The position numbers were made by a program, and so were the translations under genes. Positions 27,658 to 35,022 of a stretch of 64,000 nt of DNA are shown here, one piece after another. Positions within the stretch are counted from its first letter, which is position 1. Every line of letters starts with the position of its first letter. The stretch lies in NCBI GenBank assembly GCA_947454525.1, contig CANGJM010000005.1, positions 102,266 to 166,265 on the forward strand, in the 5' to 3' direction. The notes under the pieces are model-generated. The model did not search any database. It had not been told where the DNA came from and saw nothing but the letters and a program-made list of their open reading frames with translations. This DNA is from Flavobacteriales bacterium (GTDB lineage: Bacteria > Bacteroidota > Bacteroidia > Flavobacteriales_D > Crocinitomicaceae).

Positions 27658-28092
27658 TTAAATGTTTTTGTTGTTATTACTTTCAGTTGATTCGAGAATT
27701 CCCACTTCTTCCAACTTTTTCTCCAACTCTAACCAATCGACCATCATGCCGTGCTCTAAATCGATGTTTCGTCTCATGGGAATTCCTGATGCAATATCAT
27801 CAATGTACAATTGATTACTTTCCTTAGCTAATTCCATATCAAAAGAACGAGGATCTAATTTTTGAGGAAGAAATTTTTCAATCGGCTGTTGGATTTCCTC
27901 AAACGAGTGAATAAATTCTAAGGCTTCGTGTACATGTTGCACGTCGATGTCTGCGCGATAAGTATTGAGTACGATTTCGTGTCCTGCTGCTTGAAGGCGT
28001 GCAATGACCTTAATCGCATGTGGATTCTCGGTGCCAATTTCCGGGAAATAATGTTCGACAACCGTTCCGTCGAAGTCTAGGTAGATTTTCAT
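27658..28092 (-). CDS. HAD-like small hydrolase
   Basis: A 144-residue protein opening with MKIYLDFDGTVVEH, a HAD motif I in which both aspartates (DFD) are present, followed by RLQAAGHEIVLNTYRADI (motif II Thr) and LYIDDIASGIPM (acidic motif IV). The small size and lack of a cap suggest a phosphatase acting on a large or polymeric substrate, as in polynucleotide or protein phosphatases of the superfamily, but nothing fixes the substrate. It lies between the 381-residue protein (6-base gap) and the membrane protein (4-base gap). Confidence 0.75.
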   Translation of the reverse strand: MKIYLDFDGTVVEHYFPEIGTENPHAIKVIARLQAAGHEIVLNTYRADIDVQHVHEALEFIHSFEEIQQPIEKFLPQKLDPRSFDMELAKESNQLYIDDIASGIPMRRNIDLEHGMMVDWLELEKKLEEVGILESTESNNNKNI

Positions 28093-28098
28093 GTGGTT

Positions 28099-29244
28099 TT
28101 ATTGAATAAATTTTACCAGCTCTCGGTTCAAACGTACTTTGTGTATCCCCTCCGGAGTCGCCATGATGCTATAGTCTTCGAATTGTTGACTACCAACGCA
28201 CTGACGAAATTTGGCGCGAATGCGGGCCATGACCTCGTTCATGTTGTTATCTGTGACATCCGTCAGACGTGAGATCGCTTCGTCGATGGATCGGTTGTCA
28301 GGTTGCTGACTAAACATCGCATAGTAAGTCCTTAATTCCACTTTGTGCTCAATTAAATGACTGCGCATAATTCCCTCTGGATGATTGAGGTAGAGTAGGA
28401 ATAGTGCTCGTTCCTTTGGATTTAAATTGATTTCCAGATCACCTAAATCTGTGAGGAAAATTCGCTTGCTTAAACCCCTGATTTCCATTCGGCTATTTTC
28501 CATTAAGAGACTGGAGCGCTGACGAAAAAGCAAGTTCTCGCGGATTCCATCCATGATGGTAAATAATTGACGGGCTTGACTGCGGTTCACATCGCGATTC
28601 GTAAGAATGTTCATGCAATCTTGGCAAAGATCTCCTGTTCGCATTTTCAGAATAATTTGTGGTTTATCGATACAAAAATCCATCATGCAACCACGTGGTT
28701 CCTTGTGTAATGCATTGAGCGTTTCAATTTGATCGCGAAACATCATGCTGCGTAAAATCCATGCAGCCACTTCATAGGCGATTGGAAAACGGCTGTCTAA
28801 ATCGTTTCCAAAATAGTAGGGCCAATTGTTTGTTTGAATAAAGTAATTCTTCAATGATTCATCGAAACTTCCAAACCAATTGTGTTCATTGGATTCGTTT
28901 GTTAACAGCATCACATGGTCTTCCTTCGCAATGTTCTTGTTTTTGCGAAAATCTTTGCAAATCCCAAAAAGTTGCCTCCACGTATGAACTTTTTCTTTGT
29001 GAGGAAAGGAAATATTGTAGTTAGCCAATTTGTTGTTATCGATACTTAATTTGGCTAAGGGCGGTTGCTCTTTTTTTTCAAACTCCCATTCTGTATCGTA
29101 TGTTTTAAATCGTTCCGAATCAGGAAGGACAATAGGCTCTGAAGGCACAAATTCGATGCTTCCGCGGTGTTTGCGCAGTAAGTTAAGGACATTGTTGAAA
29201 TCCTCTAGTGGATAACCCGATGCCCGAATGAGGTGTACCTTCAT
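28099..29244 (-). CDS. hypothetical protein with cysteine motif and winged-helix-like C-terminus
   Basis: A 381-residue protein not assigned to a named family. The middle holds GNDLDSRFPIAYEVAAWILRSMMF and then a cysteine cluster (GCMMDFC, and GDLCQDCM about 20 residues later) that could bind zinc. The C-terminal ~110 residues (NPKERALFLLYLNHPEGI ... IDEAISRLTDVTDNNMNEVMARIRAKFR) read like a winged-helix domain of the OmpR type. A nucleic-acid-binding or sensing role is possible. It is 15 bases downstream of the vWA gene. Confidence 0.65.
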   Translation of the reverse strand: MKVHLIRASGYPLEDFNNVLNLLRKHRGSIEFVPSEPIVLPDSERFKTYDTEWEFEKKEQPPLAKLSIDNNKLANYNISFPHKEKVHTWRQLFGICKDFRKNKNIAKEDHVMLLTNESNEHNWFGSFDESLKNYFIQTNNWPYYFGNDLDSRFPIAYEVAAWILRSMMFRDQIETLNALHKEPRGCMMDFCIDKPQIILKMRTGDLCQDCMNILTNRDVNRSQARQLFTIMDGIRENLLFRQRSSLLMENSRMEIRGLSKRIFLTDLGDLEINLNPKERALFLLYLNHPEGIMRSHLIEHKVELRTYYAMFSQQPDNRSIDEAISRLTDVTDNNMNEVMARIRAKFRQCVGSQQFEDYSIMATPEGIHKVRLNRELVKFIQ

Positions 29245-29259
29245 AGCCTTGTTTTTTTA

Positions 29260-29928
29260 TTAAAAAGTATCTTTATTTCTACGGTCCTTGTTGCTAAAAA
29301 TATCGAAAATGTCGCGCTTCAAATTCCCTTTCGATTTTTCATTCGCATAGGCCTTAATGCCATCGCTCATGTCATCCATGAATCCTGCATATGAAGATTT
29401 ACTAAAGTTCATCACGTTTTCCTTTCGAATATTAAGCATATGTGAGGTGTGAATCGCATCAAAGTCCGCGCCAAGGAAACTGAATGTCCATTTTCCTGTG
29501 TCATCTAACTCCTTGATTAAGTGCGCTACATCGTGATGCGAGTACATTCTGGACGCATTTTCGTGTCCGTCAGTGATGATGATGACCACGACTGACATTT
29601 TGTCCTCCGCGATGTCCTTTCCATAACGTCGCTTGATGCTGTAAATCGATTTTCCAATCGCGTCGAGTAGGGCAGTGGTGCCATTTGGGATGTAGGTCTC
29701 GATCGATAACTCGTTAATGAGTCCGACATCGCTGTGTTGGATGCGGTCCACCACATCGTGGTTAAAAAAGGTCAGCGAGCACAAATACGTTTGATCTGCG
29801 TGTGTTTGCTTGAGCTCTTGAATCGTTTTCAATTGCGTGTTAAATCCTGCGATGGTTTGGGTCTCCATGCCTGCCATCGATCCACTTTGGTCTACGATAA
29901 AGTGGTAAAGCGTTGTTTTGTTTTTCAT
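29260..29928 (-). CDS. von Willebrand factor A domain protein
   Basis: A 222-residue cytoplasmic vWA protein. The metal-binding MIDAS motif DQSGSMAGM is near residue 11, with T in NGTTALLDAIGKSI and the second acidic site in IIITDGHENASRM. An upstream ATG at 30054 would add 42 lysine-rich residues, but these overlap the promoter of the divergent deacetylase-like gene, and MKNKTTLYHFIVDQSGSM is the natural start. It is first in a minus-strand operon with the 381-residue, HAD-like and membrane genes. vWA proteins often assemble with AAA+ or RNA-binding partners; the partner here is unknown. Confidence 0.85.
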   Translation of the reverse strand: MKNKTTLYHFIVDQSGSMAGMETQTIAGFNTQLKTIQELKQTHADQTYLCSLTFFNHDVVDRIQHSDVGLINELSIETYIPNGTTALLDAIGKSIYSIKRRYGKDIAEDKMSVVVIIITDGHENASRMYSHHDVAHLIKELDDTGKWTFSFLGADFDAIHTSHMLNIRKENVMNFSKSSYAGFMDDMSDGIKAYANEKSKGNLKRDIFDIFSNKDRRNKDTF

Positions 29929-30023
29929 AACGGTTGTTTTAAATTGTTTGACAAATATTTCTTCTTTTTTTACCGATTTCTTCTTTTCTGCAAGCTTGCA
30001 AGGAAAGCGTTTTGTCTTCGGTA

Positions 30024-30039
30024 TGGACAAACCTTTGCA
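30024..30039 (+). promoter_or_regulatory. sigma-54 promoter of the deacetylase-like gene
   Basis: TGGACA-N5-TTGCA gives GG (30025-30026), exactly 10 bases, then GC (30037-30038), the invariant sigma-54 -24/-12 geometry. The predicted start at about 30050 leaves a ~29-base leader before the ATG at 30079. The RtcR-like activator encoded at 35018-36448 is an obvious candidate regulator. Confidence 0.65.
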
Positions 30040-30078
30040 GTGACATTCGTTCATTGTTTCACTAAATCCCCCTCACCA

Positions 30079-31047
30079 ATGAAAAAAAGAAGTAAGCGTA
30101 TTTTAACTTTTTACACAGAGCAGCAAGTGTGTTTTGACAACATCCAAACCGCGTCCTTTTCCAAATCTCCCTTGAAACCTTACTTGCTCATGCAGCGCAT
30201 GAAAAAGAAAGGACTCACCAGTGCGTTTCGTTTTCAATCGAATTTCCAGCCGCTAAAAAAAGAGGACTTTGAATTAGCACACACCGAAACCTATGTGCAC
30301 AATGTCTTCAATGGGGAAGGAAATTATCGTTCTAATTCTCTTCCATGGTCCAAAAACTTGGTCCACAGTGTGGGCTTCACAAACGCCTCCTTGTACGAAG
30401 CGAAAAAACACGCATTGCTTCATCCGCAGACGGTTTGTTTTGCTCCTGTATCTGGAATGCACCATGCACAACCAGAACGTGGAAGCGGATTCTGCACCTT
30501 CTCCGGACAAGTCATTTCTGCCATCAAACTCTACGAAGAGTTCGGGGTGAGCGGCGCGTATTTCGATCTCGACGGACACTTCGGCAACAGCATCGAAGAT
30601 TCCCGCTGGTTTCATCCGGCCATCGATCTCGCTATTCCGAAAGGATGCAACATCAATCCCACGGGGACAAATGAATCGTATGTGGCATCCTTCCAAAAAG
30701 GCTTAGCCCATGTGGGAGAACTGATCAAAGCCGGAAAACTGCACTATGTGGTCTTTGCTCACGGGGCGGATTCACACGAGGACGATGACATCGGAGGCGG
30801 CTGCGATACCAAGCATTGGCTGCTCTGTGCGCAACTTTTCTCCGAATGGGTCAACGAAATCTCCATCACAATCGGTAAACCACTTCCGGTCACGCTGGCA
30901 TTGTTTGGTGGATATCGTTCCGATAACTATGAAGCGGTATTGGATCTTCATTTAAAATCCCTCATGACTTGTGCACGGATCATTTGTGAACATCCACAAC
31001 GAGAAACGCTGGTTATTCCGAAGAAAACCTACATGCGAAGTGCGTAA
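30079..31047 (+). CDS. histone deacetylase/acetoin-utilisation family protein
   Basis: A 322-residue arginase-fold deacetylase homologue. Catalytic features are intact: tandem His in SGMHHAQ (128-129), GSGFCTFSG, the zinc ligands in YFDLDGHFGN (Asp165, His167), and Asp231 in FAHGADSHEDDD, plus the terminal LFGGYRSDN in place of the usual GGY. The substrate could be an acetylated protein, polyamine or other acyl-amide. The frame is open 345 bases further upstream, but the ATG at 30079 follows the sigma-54 promoter and gives the family-like N-terminus. It is the only plus-strand gene of this block and is convergent with the zinc-ribbon gene. Confidence 0.82.
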   Translation: MKKRSKRILTFYTEQQVCFDNIQTASFSKSPLKPYLLMQRMKKKGLTSAFRFQSNFQPLKKEDFELAHTETYVHNVFNGEGNYRSNSLPWSKNLVHSVGFTNASLYEAKKHALLHPQTVCFAPVSGMHHAQPERGSGFCTFSGQVISAIKLYEEFGVSGAYFDLDGHFGNSIEDSRWFHPAIDLAIPKGCNINPTGTNESYVASFQKGLAHVGELIKAGKLHYVVFAHGADSHEDDDIGGGCDTKHWLLCAQLFSEWVNEISITIGKPLPVTLALFGGYRSDNYEAVLDLHLKSLMTCARIICEHPQRETLVIPKKTYMRSA

Positions 31048-31059
31048 CCGTTTTTTGAC

Positions 31060-31746
31060 TTAAGGAACATCCAACACGAACACCTCCCGATTTCCTGCCT
31101 CACTGAGTTCTTTCATTTTTTTGGAGATGTCACCCCATAATGGATCATTCAGCGTTGGTTCAAGCAGTTCCAAACTTCGGTCGAATCTTCCTGCGAAGCG
31201 ATTTAGTTCCGCACGAAATAAATGTCCGTTTTCCTCCTCTTCGATCACGCGTAAAATGGCATCAATATTCTTCACATAATCCAAGTCTTCGTTTAGCACT
31301 TCACGTGTTAACGTTCCATCTTCCAACTGTTTGTGGTATGCCCACATCAACAGGTAACGCAAGTATAGTTCGTCATCGTCATTCCTTTGGACCTTCATAA
31401 ACAGCGCGTCTTTGATGTCATCACGTTCTAGTTCCTTGGCTGGATCAAGTTCCAATTGGTCTCCAAAAGCTGGATTTTTGACTTCGCTTGGCGTGAAATT
31501 GTCGTCGTAAAAATGAGCAATCCTTGGCAAAATCGCTCCTTCGACTTTTGTTTCTTCGTCGAGCCAAAAGGTGCAATCACAACGTTCACATTTGGTGATG
31601 CGTGGATACGACGGCATCATCGGTGCATCGACGCGCATATCAGAATAATGTGTTGCGCCGAAAGTATTTCCACTTGCTAAACTGCGCTTGGTGACGCGGT
31701 ATTGGCAATCGGGACAAGCGTAAACGTAGGTAGGTCCTGGGATCAT
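31060..31746 (-). CDS. zinc-ribbon hypothetical protein
   Basis: A 228-residue protein. CPDC near residue 11 and CERC near residue 53 form a likely zinc ribbon with a long loop. The C-terminal half is acidic and helical (DELYLRYLLMWAYHKQLEDG, HLFRAELNRFAGRFDRSLELLEPTL), resembling TPR helices. The family was not recognised. It is the last gene of the five-gene minus-strand operon led from the sigma-54 promoter near 33536, 30 bases after the preceding gene. Confidence 0.7.
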   Translation of the reverse strand: MIPGPTYVYACPDCQYRVTKRSLASGNTFGATHYSDMRVDAPMMPSYPRITKCERCDCTFWLDEETKVEGAILPRIAHFYDDNFTPSEVKNPAFGDQLELDPAKELERDDIKDALFMKVQRNDDDELYLRYLLMWAYHKQLEDGTLTREVLNEDLDYVKNIDAILRVIEEEENGHLFRAELNRFAGRFDRSLELLEPTLNDPLWGDISKKMKELSEAGNREVFVLDVP

Positions 31747-31776
31747 CGTGTGTAAATTTATAGTTGAATAAAATGC

Positions 31777-32184
31777 TTAATAACTCATGGCAATCATACT
31801 CGAACGACTGACAATTAAGCAGGCGGTTTCACTTTGGTAGACGCAGGCGGAAAGTCCTTTGAGGTAATGCTTCGTGGGATGGTAATGTTCCCGTTCCAAG
31901 GCCGATTTGATGTCCATTTTTTCTTTGGCTTTGAAGCGAAGGAAACGCTTCTTTACATTCTCTGACGCCACATGGATTTCATAGGTTCCTTCCTTCAAGG
32001 AAAGGGTCCAGCGGTCGATTTTCATGAACGAGGGACTATAACGCGCAAAATACGTGTAGGGCTCATCGTTTCCGTCAATGCGGTAATGTTCGAGGCGTCT
32101 GAGTTGACTTCCAAACTGTTTTTGCAGATCAGACAGCGGAGCATGGAGTAAATCGTAAAATAAGTGGTCGCTGAGAATTTTCAT
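31777..32184 (-). CDS. hypothetical protein
   Basis: A 135-residue soluble protein with no recognised family. The sequence is basic and aromatic (YTYFARYSPSFMKIDRWTLSLKEGTYEIHV, KKRFLRFKAKEKMD). It overlaps the preceding gene's stop by 4 bases, so translation is probably coupled within the sigma-54-led operon. Confidence 0.65.
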   Translation of the reverse strand: MKILSDHLFYDLLHAPLSDLQKQFGSQLRRLEHYRIDGNDEPYTYFARYSPSFMKIDRWTLSLKEGTYEIHVASENVKKRFLRFKAKEKMDIKSALEREHYHPTKHYLKGLSACVYQSETACLIVSRSSMIAMSY

Positions 32185-32633
32185 AAGTTATTTCGGTTAA
32201 ACGGATTGTAGTTTTTCGGATCCACATACACGCGTTTAGTCAAGTGTCGAAATTTGAACTGTGTCTTGAAATTCGAACATTCAAACAAATCGGTGATTTC
32301 ACCTTTTTCCAAATCGAAGAGTAAATTCATGTAGCGCTTGCTGTTGTTGCCGATGAACATATACCCGGTTTTTTCCTTGTAGCAATCGCCACAGCGTCCT
32401 TCTACTGCGTTGAGAAAGGTGTCGCCGTTGGACTTAAAATCCTCCATCAAGCGCTCGAGTTTCAAAATGAATTCATTGCGATTAAAATCCTGATAGGTGA
32501 TTTTATCATCGAGCAAGGTGTAAAGCATATCGACATCCATGCTTTGAATGAAATAACGTACTGCATCCGCAAGGGTGCGTAGGGGTGGATAGGACTGTTG
32601 TTCGATAGGAAGTGTTTTGTTTTCGTTCATCAT
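32181..32633 (-). CDS. NTF2-like fold hypothetical protein (first of two)
   Basis: A 150-residue protein whose layout (AVRYFIQSMDVDMLYTLLDDKITYQDFNRNEFILKLERLM, then strands GYMFIGNNSKRYMNLLFDLEKGEITDLFECSNF) suggests the SnoaL/NTF2 cone fold seen in small-ligand-binding proteins. One CGDC pair is present near residue 72. It overlaps both neighbours by 4 bases. No substrate can be named. Confidence 0.65.
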   Translation of the reverse strand: MMNENKTLPIEQQSYPPLRTLADAVRYFIQSMDVDMLYTLLDDKITYQDFNRNEFILKLERLMEDFKSNGDTFLNAVEGRCGDCYKEKTGYMFIGNNSKRYMNLLFDLEKGEITDLFECSNFKTQFKFRHLTKRVYVDPKNYNPFNRNNL

Positions 32634-33019
32634 GGTGTTTTTTTATAGGAGTCATAGGTGAATGCCATCCATTGGTTTAGTTTCTGTGGTTTTGTTGATA
32701 GGATGGCGCCGGTATCGCGTTGACCTTTATTTCCGAGTTTTCCCCAAAGAAAATTTTTCGTGTTCTGCACGATTGGTTCGACACGTCCCGTTGATTCCAG
32801 GGAGATGCTTTTCTTGAAGTGATTCATTTCCAGACTGTAGATTTCTCCAATCACATAACTCGATTCTTTAAACACAGAACGATCAATGGTGACGCAGATC
32901 CATTTGTTTGGAATACGCAGAACTTTAAAAATATAATCGAAATGACCGTTTTTCAGGAGGTGTTGATCCCTTGGGGAATCCTCGTTGATCATATACACGA
33001 GTTGTAGGTTTAATTTCAT
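32630..33019 (-). CDS. hypothetical protein
   Basis: A 129-residue protein without a recognised family; predicted beta-rich core (FDYIFKVLRIPNKWICVTIDRSVF, SYVIGEIYSLEM). It starts 5 bases after the 155-residue gene and overlaps the next by 4, so it is inside the sigma-54-led operon. Confidence 0.65.
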   Translation of the reverse strand: MKLNLQLVYMINEDSPRDQHLLKNGHFDYIFKVLRIPNKWICVTIDRSVFKESSYVIGEIYSLEMNHFKKSISLESTGRVEPIVQNTKNFLWGKLGNKGQRDTGAILSTKPQKLNQWMAFTYDSYKKTP

Positions 33020-33024
33020 CCGAT

Positions 33025-33492
33025 TTAGTTTTGATTTACCATTGTTTCGATGCTTTTAATCACACGTTTCGGGAAGCGTAGGCGGATGATTTTTCCGTTT
33101 TGAAATCGAAAAGCGAGACGGATGACCAATTCCTTGAATTCCTTGCGTGGTGCTTCCCCAAATTCGAACTTATCTACGTTGGGATGCGTGAAGGGGTCCG
33201 TTTTCATGAAGCGAAATTCAATCACATGTTCACCCGGAAATTCATCCATGCTATATCCATCCTTAAACTCTGGCCAAAGTCGCTTTCCAATGCTGTGTTC
33301 CGAAAATAAAAATTTGTGGAAATGTGCCAAGGCACGTGTCTTGTTCATCCCCTTAAAAAAGACGCCTTTTGCATCCATCAGCTCCTCCATCTGCTCAAAA
33401 TTTCCAGCTAAAAACGAATAGCGAAATTGATTCAAGGCGTGTTCATTCTTTTTCTGTTCATCAAGGGTGATTTTGGACAATTGTTGCAGCAT
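33025..33492 (-). CDS. NTF2-like fold hypothetical protein (operon leader)
   Basis: A 155-residue protein: helices (ALNQFRYSFLAGNFEQMEELM) then curved strands (GVFFKGMNKTRALAHFHKFLF ... ELVIRLAFRFQNGKIIRLRFPKRV), a typical SnoaL/NTF2 pattern and probably related in fold to the protein at 32181. The ATG at 33492 is chosen because a sigma-54 promoter ends about 25 bases upstream; the longer frame (GTG at 33558) would contain the promoter itself. It is the first gene of a five-gene operon (33492 to 31060). Confidence 0.7.
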   Translation of the reverse strand: MLQQLSKITLDEQKKNEHALNQFRYSFLAGNFEQMEELMDAKGVFFKGMNKTRALAHFHKFLFSEHSIGKRLWPEFKDGYSMDEFPGEHVIEFRFMKTDPFTHPNVDKFEFGEAPRKEFKELVIRLAFRFQNGKIIRLRFPKRVIKSIETMVNQN

Positions 33493-33527
33493 GGGTTTGG
33501 GTGTTTTTTGTTTGTTCCACCTCTTTA

Positions 33528-33544
33528 GACAAAGCGTATGCCAA
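33528..33544 (-). promoter_or_regulatory. sigma-54 promoter of the five-gene operon
   Basis: On the minus strand TTGGCAT-N4-CTTTGT gives GG, exactly 10 bases, then GT (consensus GC), with TGGCA matching the -24 box well. The start would fall near 33518 and leave a ~25-base leader before the ATG at 33492. It pairs in type with the sigma-54 promoter at 30024. Confidence 0.55.
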
Positions 33545-33572
33545 GAACTAAACTGCACTAAAATGGATGAAA

Positions 33573-33613
33573 ATATCCCGAAAGGATATCAAAATCTGAA
33601 AAGGATATCAAAA
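33573..33613. promoter_or_regulatory. inverted and direct repeats between fic and the sigma-54 operon
   Basis: ATATCC-CGAAA-GGATAT (33573-33589) is a perfect 6-5-6 inverted repeat, and AAAGGATATCAAAA occurs twice with a 19-base period (33581-33594, 33600-33613). The site lies about 55-95 bases upstream of the sigma-54 start, where an activator would bind, and also 70-110 bases before fic. The binding protein is unknown. Confidence 0.5.
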
Positions 33614-33680
33614 AGAGATGTAAAATGGATTTTTGAACATTTAAAGTTATCTCAGCTATAATTCGTATCTTAGTTATGTT

Positions 33681-34244
33681 ATGCAGGACGGAAATAAAAA
33701 CCTCAAATCTCATATTTTAAAGGCTTTTCAGTTATTCGATTCCGGCGCGATTGATGCCATCGAAATAGGAACGACGAAGGGTCTTACCCACATTCATGCG
33801 TACTTATTCGACGGACTCTATGATTTTGCTGGGAAACTGCGAAAAGTCAATATTTCTAAAGGGGGATTTCGCTTTGCAACGGTCCTGTACTTACGTGAAA
33901 TCTTGGCGAAAATTGATGAAATGCCCGAGGAAAATACCGATCAAATCATCGAGAAATACGTGGAGATGAACATTGCGCATCCGTTTATGGAAGGGAATGG
34001 TCGAACCATGCGCATTTGGTTGGATTTAATGCTGAAATCACGCATGAAATTGGTCATCGATTGGCAACACATCGATAAATTCCAGTACCTACAAGCCATG
34101 GAACGAAGTCCAATCAATGATTTAGAATTGAAGACGCTCCTCAAAGCAAATCTCAGTGCCGATGTTTCTAACCGAGAGTTGATTTTCAAAGGAATTGAAC
34201 AATCTTATTATTACGAAGGATACGAGAAATCAGACGAAGAATGA
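33681..34244 (+). CDS. fic: Fic/DOC protein, class III (probable AMP transferase toxin)
   Basis: A 187-residue single-domain Fic protein that would transfer AMP from ATP to a target hydroxyl. The active-site loop [12 protein letters not shown] (residues 100-111) is complete, with flap and substrate groove [27 protein letters not shown]. The C-terminal helix contains SYYYEG (175-180), matching the class III inhibitory motif S/TxxxE/N that blocks ATP, so activity is self-restrained. A matching antitoxin gene is absent, as expected for class III. A second copy of its last codons lies near 34980. It is expressed divergently from the sigma-54 operon. Confidence 0.9.
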   Translation: MQDGNKNLKSHILKAFQLFDSGAIDAIEIGTTKGLTHIHAYLFDGLYDFAGKLRKVNISKGGFRFATVLYLREILAKIDEMPEENTDQIIEKYVEMNIAHPFMEGNGRTMRIWLDLMLKSRMKLVIDWQHIDKFQYLQAMERSPINDLELKTLLKANLSADVSNRELIFKGIEQSYYYEGYEKSDEE

Positions 34245-34322
34245 AGGGTCATTTCTGTAATGGAAAACTCAATTCGAAATTCCAATCGAGCTGATTAATT
34301 CTTGATCAAGGGGAAATCAATC

Positions 34323-34925
34323 TTATTCATGTGCCTGAGCCTTTTGCATTATTTTTTGAATCCAAACTGGTGCAAGTGTGATGTCGTGCGCTAAATTTTT
34401 TGAACTTTCTTTTTTCAATATATAGAGTATTCGTTGTTCCTCTTCAGGTCTCATGTTATCCTTTCCAATTTCTTTTATTGCTTGAATAACTAATCCGCTT
34501 ATTTTTCCTTTTGTCAGAAGGAATTTAGGTGTCGTTTTCTTAAAGGTGATGGTTCGATTTCCGATGTGAATCACACGAGAAGATCCATCTGTGAGTAATA
34601 CGATTTTCATCGGGACTTGGGTGCTTAATCCGAGTGCATGTAAGGCGTATGAACCTGTTGGAATGCATCTGATTCGATCCCTTTTGGCGATAGAATTTGC
34701 GACTTCTTCGGCGCTAGGAGTCAATGTTCCTAGAAGCTTGCTTTCTCTCGGACGAACATAGATTCCTTGCGAAATCCGTTTAATTAAACCTTCCTTTTCT
34801 AAGCGGAATAGATGGAGTCGAATAGCCTCCGAAGTTCCTAAATCAGTGAAGTCAGCGGGAAACAATATGGTTCCTTTTGCTTTTGATTTAATCCGCTTAT
34901 CTATGAGTTCTGCTGTGCTTTTCAT
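34323..34925 (-). CDS. DUF6088/AbiEi-like antitoxin family protein
   Basis: A 200-residue protein with an N-terminal winged helix (FTDLGTSEAIRLHLFRLEKEGLIKRISQGIYVRP) and a domain like that of AbiEi antitoxins (RIRCIPTGSYALHALGLSTQVPMKIVLLTDGSSRVIHIGNRTITFKKT). These match DUF6088. Such proteins usually repress their own promoter and neutralise an AbiEii nucleotidyltransferase toxin, but no AbiEii gene is adjacent: the neighbours are a convergent fic and the RtcR-like gene. It may be an orphan antitoxin. ATG at 34925 is used; the longer frame begins with TTG. Confidence 0.82.
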   Translation of the reverse strand: MKSTAELIDKRIKSKAKGTILFPADFTDLGTSEAIRLHLFRLEKEGLIKRISQGIYVRPRESKLLGTLTPSAEEVANSIAKRDRIRCIPTGSYALHALGLSTQVPMKIVLLTDGSSRVIHIGNRTITFKKTTPKFLLTKGKISGLVIQAIKEIGKDNMRPEEEQRILYILKKESSKNLAHDITLAPVWIQKIMQKAQAHE

Positions 34926-34936
34926 GGGTTTAATGT

Positions 34937-34963
34937 GTAACAAATATAGTAAAAAAATGTTAC
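34937..34963. promoter_or_regulatory. inverted repeat in the DUF6088 promoter
   Basis: GTAACA (34937-34942) and TGTTAC (34958-34963) form a perfect 6-bp inverted repeat 12-38 bases before the ATG of the DUF6088 gene. AbiEi-type antitoxins autoregulate through inverted repeats, so this is a reasonable operator candidate. Confidence 0.45.
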
Positions 34964-34978
34964 GTTATAAAAAATAAA

Positions 34979-35022
34979 ATCCTACTACTACGAAGGATAT
35001 GAGAAATCGGATGAGGATTAAT
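34979..35022 (+). pseudogene. remnant of a second fic 3' end
   Basis: The plus strand here reads [13 protein letters not shown] then a stop, nearly identical to the end of the intact Fic ([13 protein letters not shown]), with several synonymous base changes. No upstream Fic sequence remains in frame. It shows that a second fic copy, or the original 3' end, was displaced when the DUF6088 gene arrived. It overlaps the last codons of the RtcR-like gene on the other strand. Confidence 0.8.

Noticed and set aside
29929..30078. Sigma-54 promoter for the vWA operon
   Set aside because: TTGCA sequences occur on the minus strand but none has GG ten bases upstream.
29734..30078. N-terminal extension of the deacetylase-like protein
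   Set aside because: The frame is open but antisense to the vWA gene, and a sigma-54 promoter lies inside it.
33493..33558. GTG-initiated longer form of the operon-leader NTF2-like protein
   Set aside because: The added codons contain the sigma-54 promoter.
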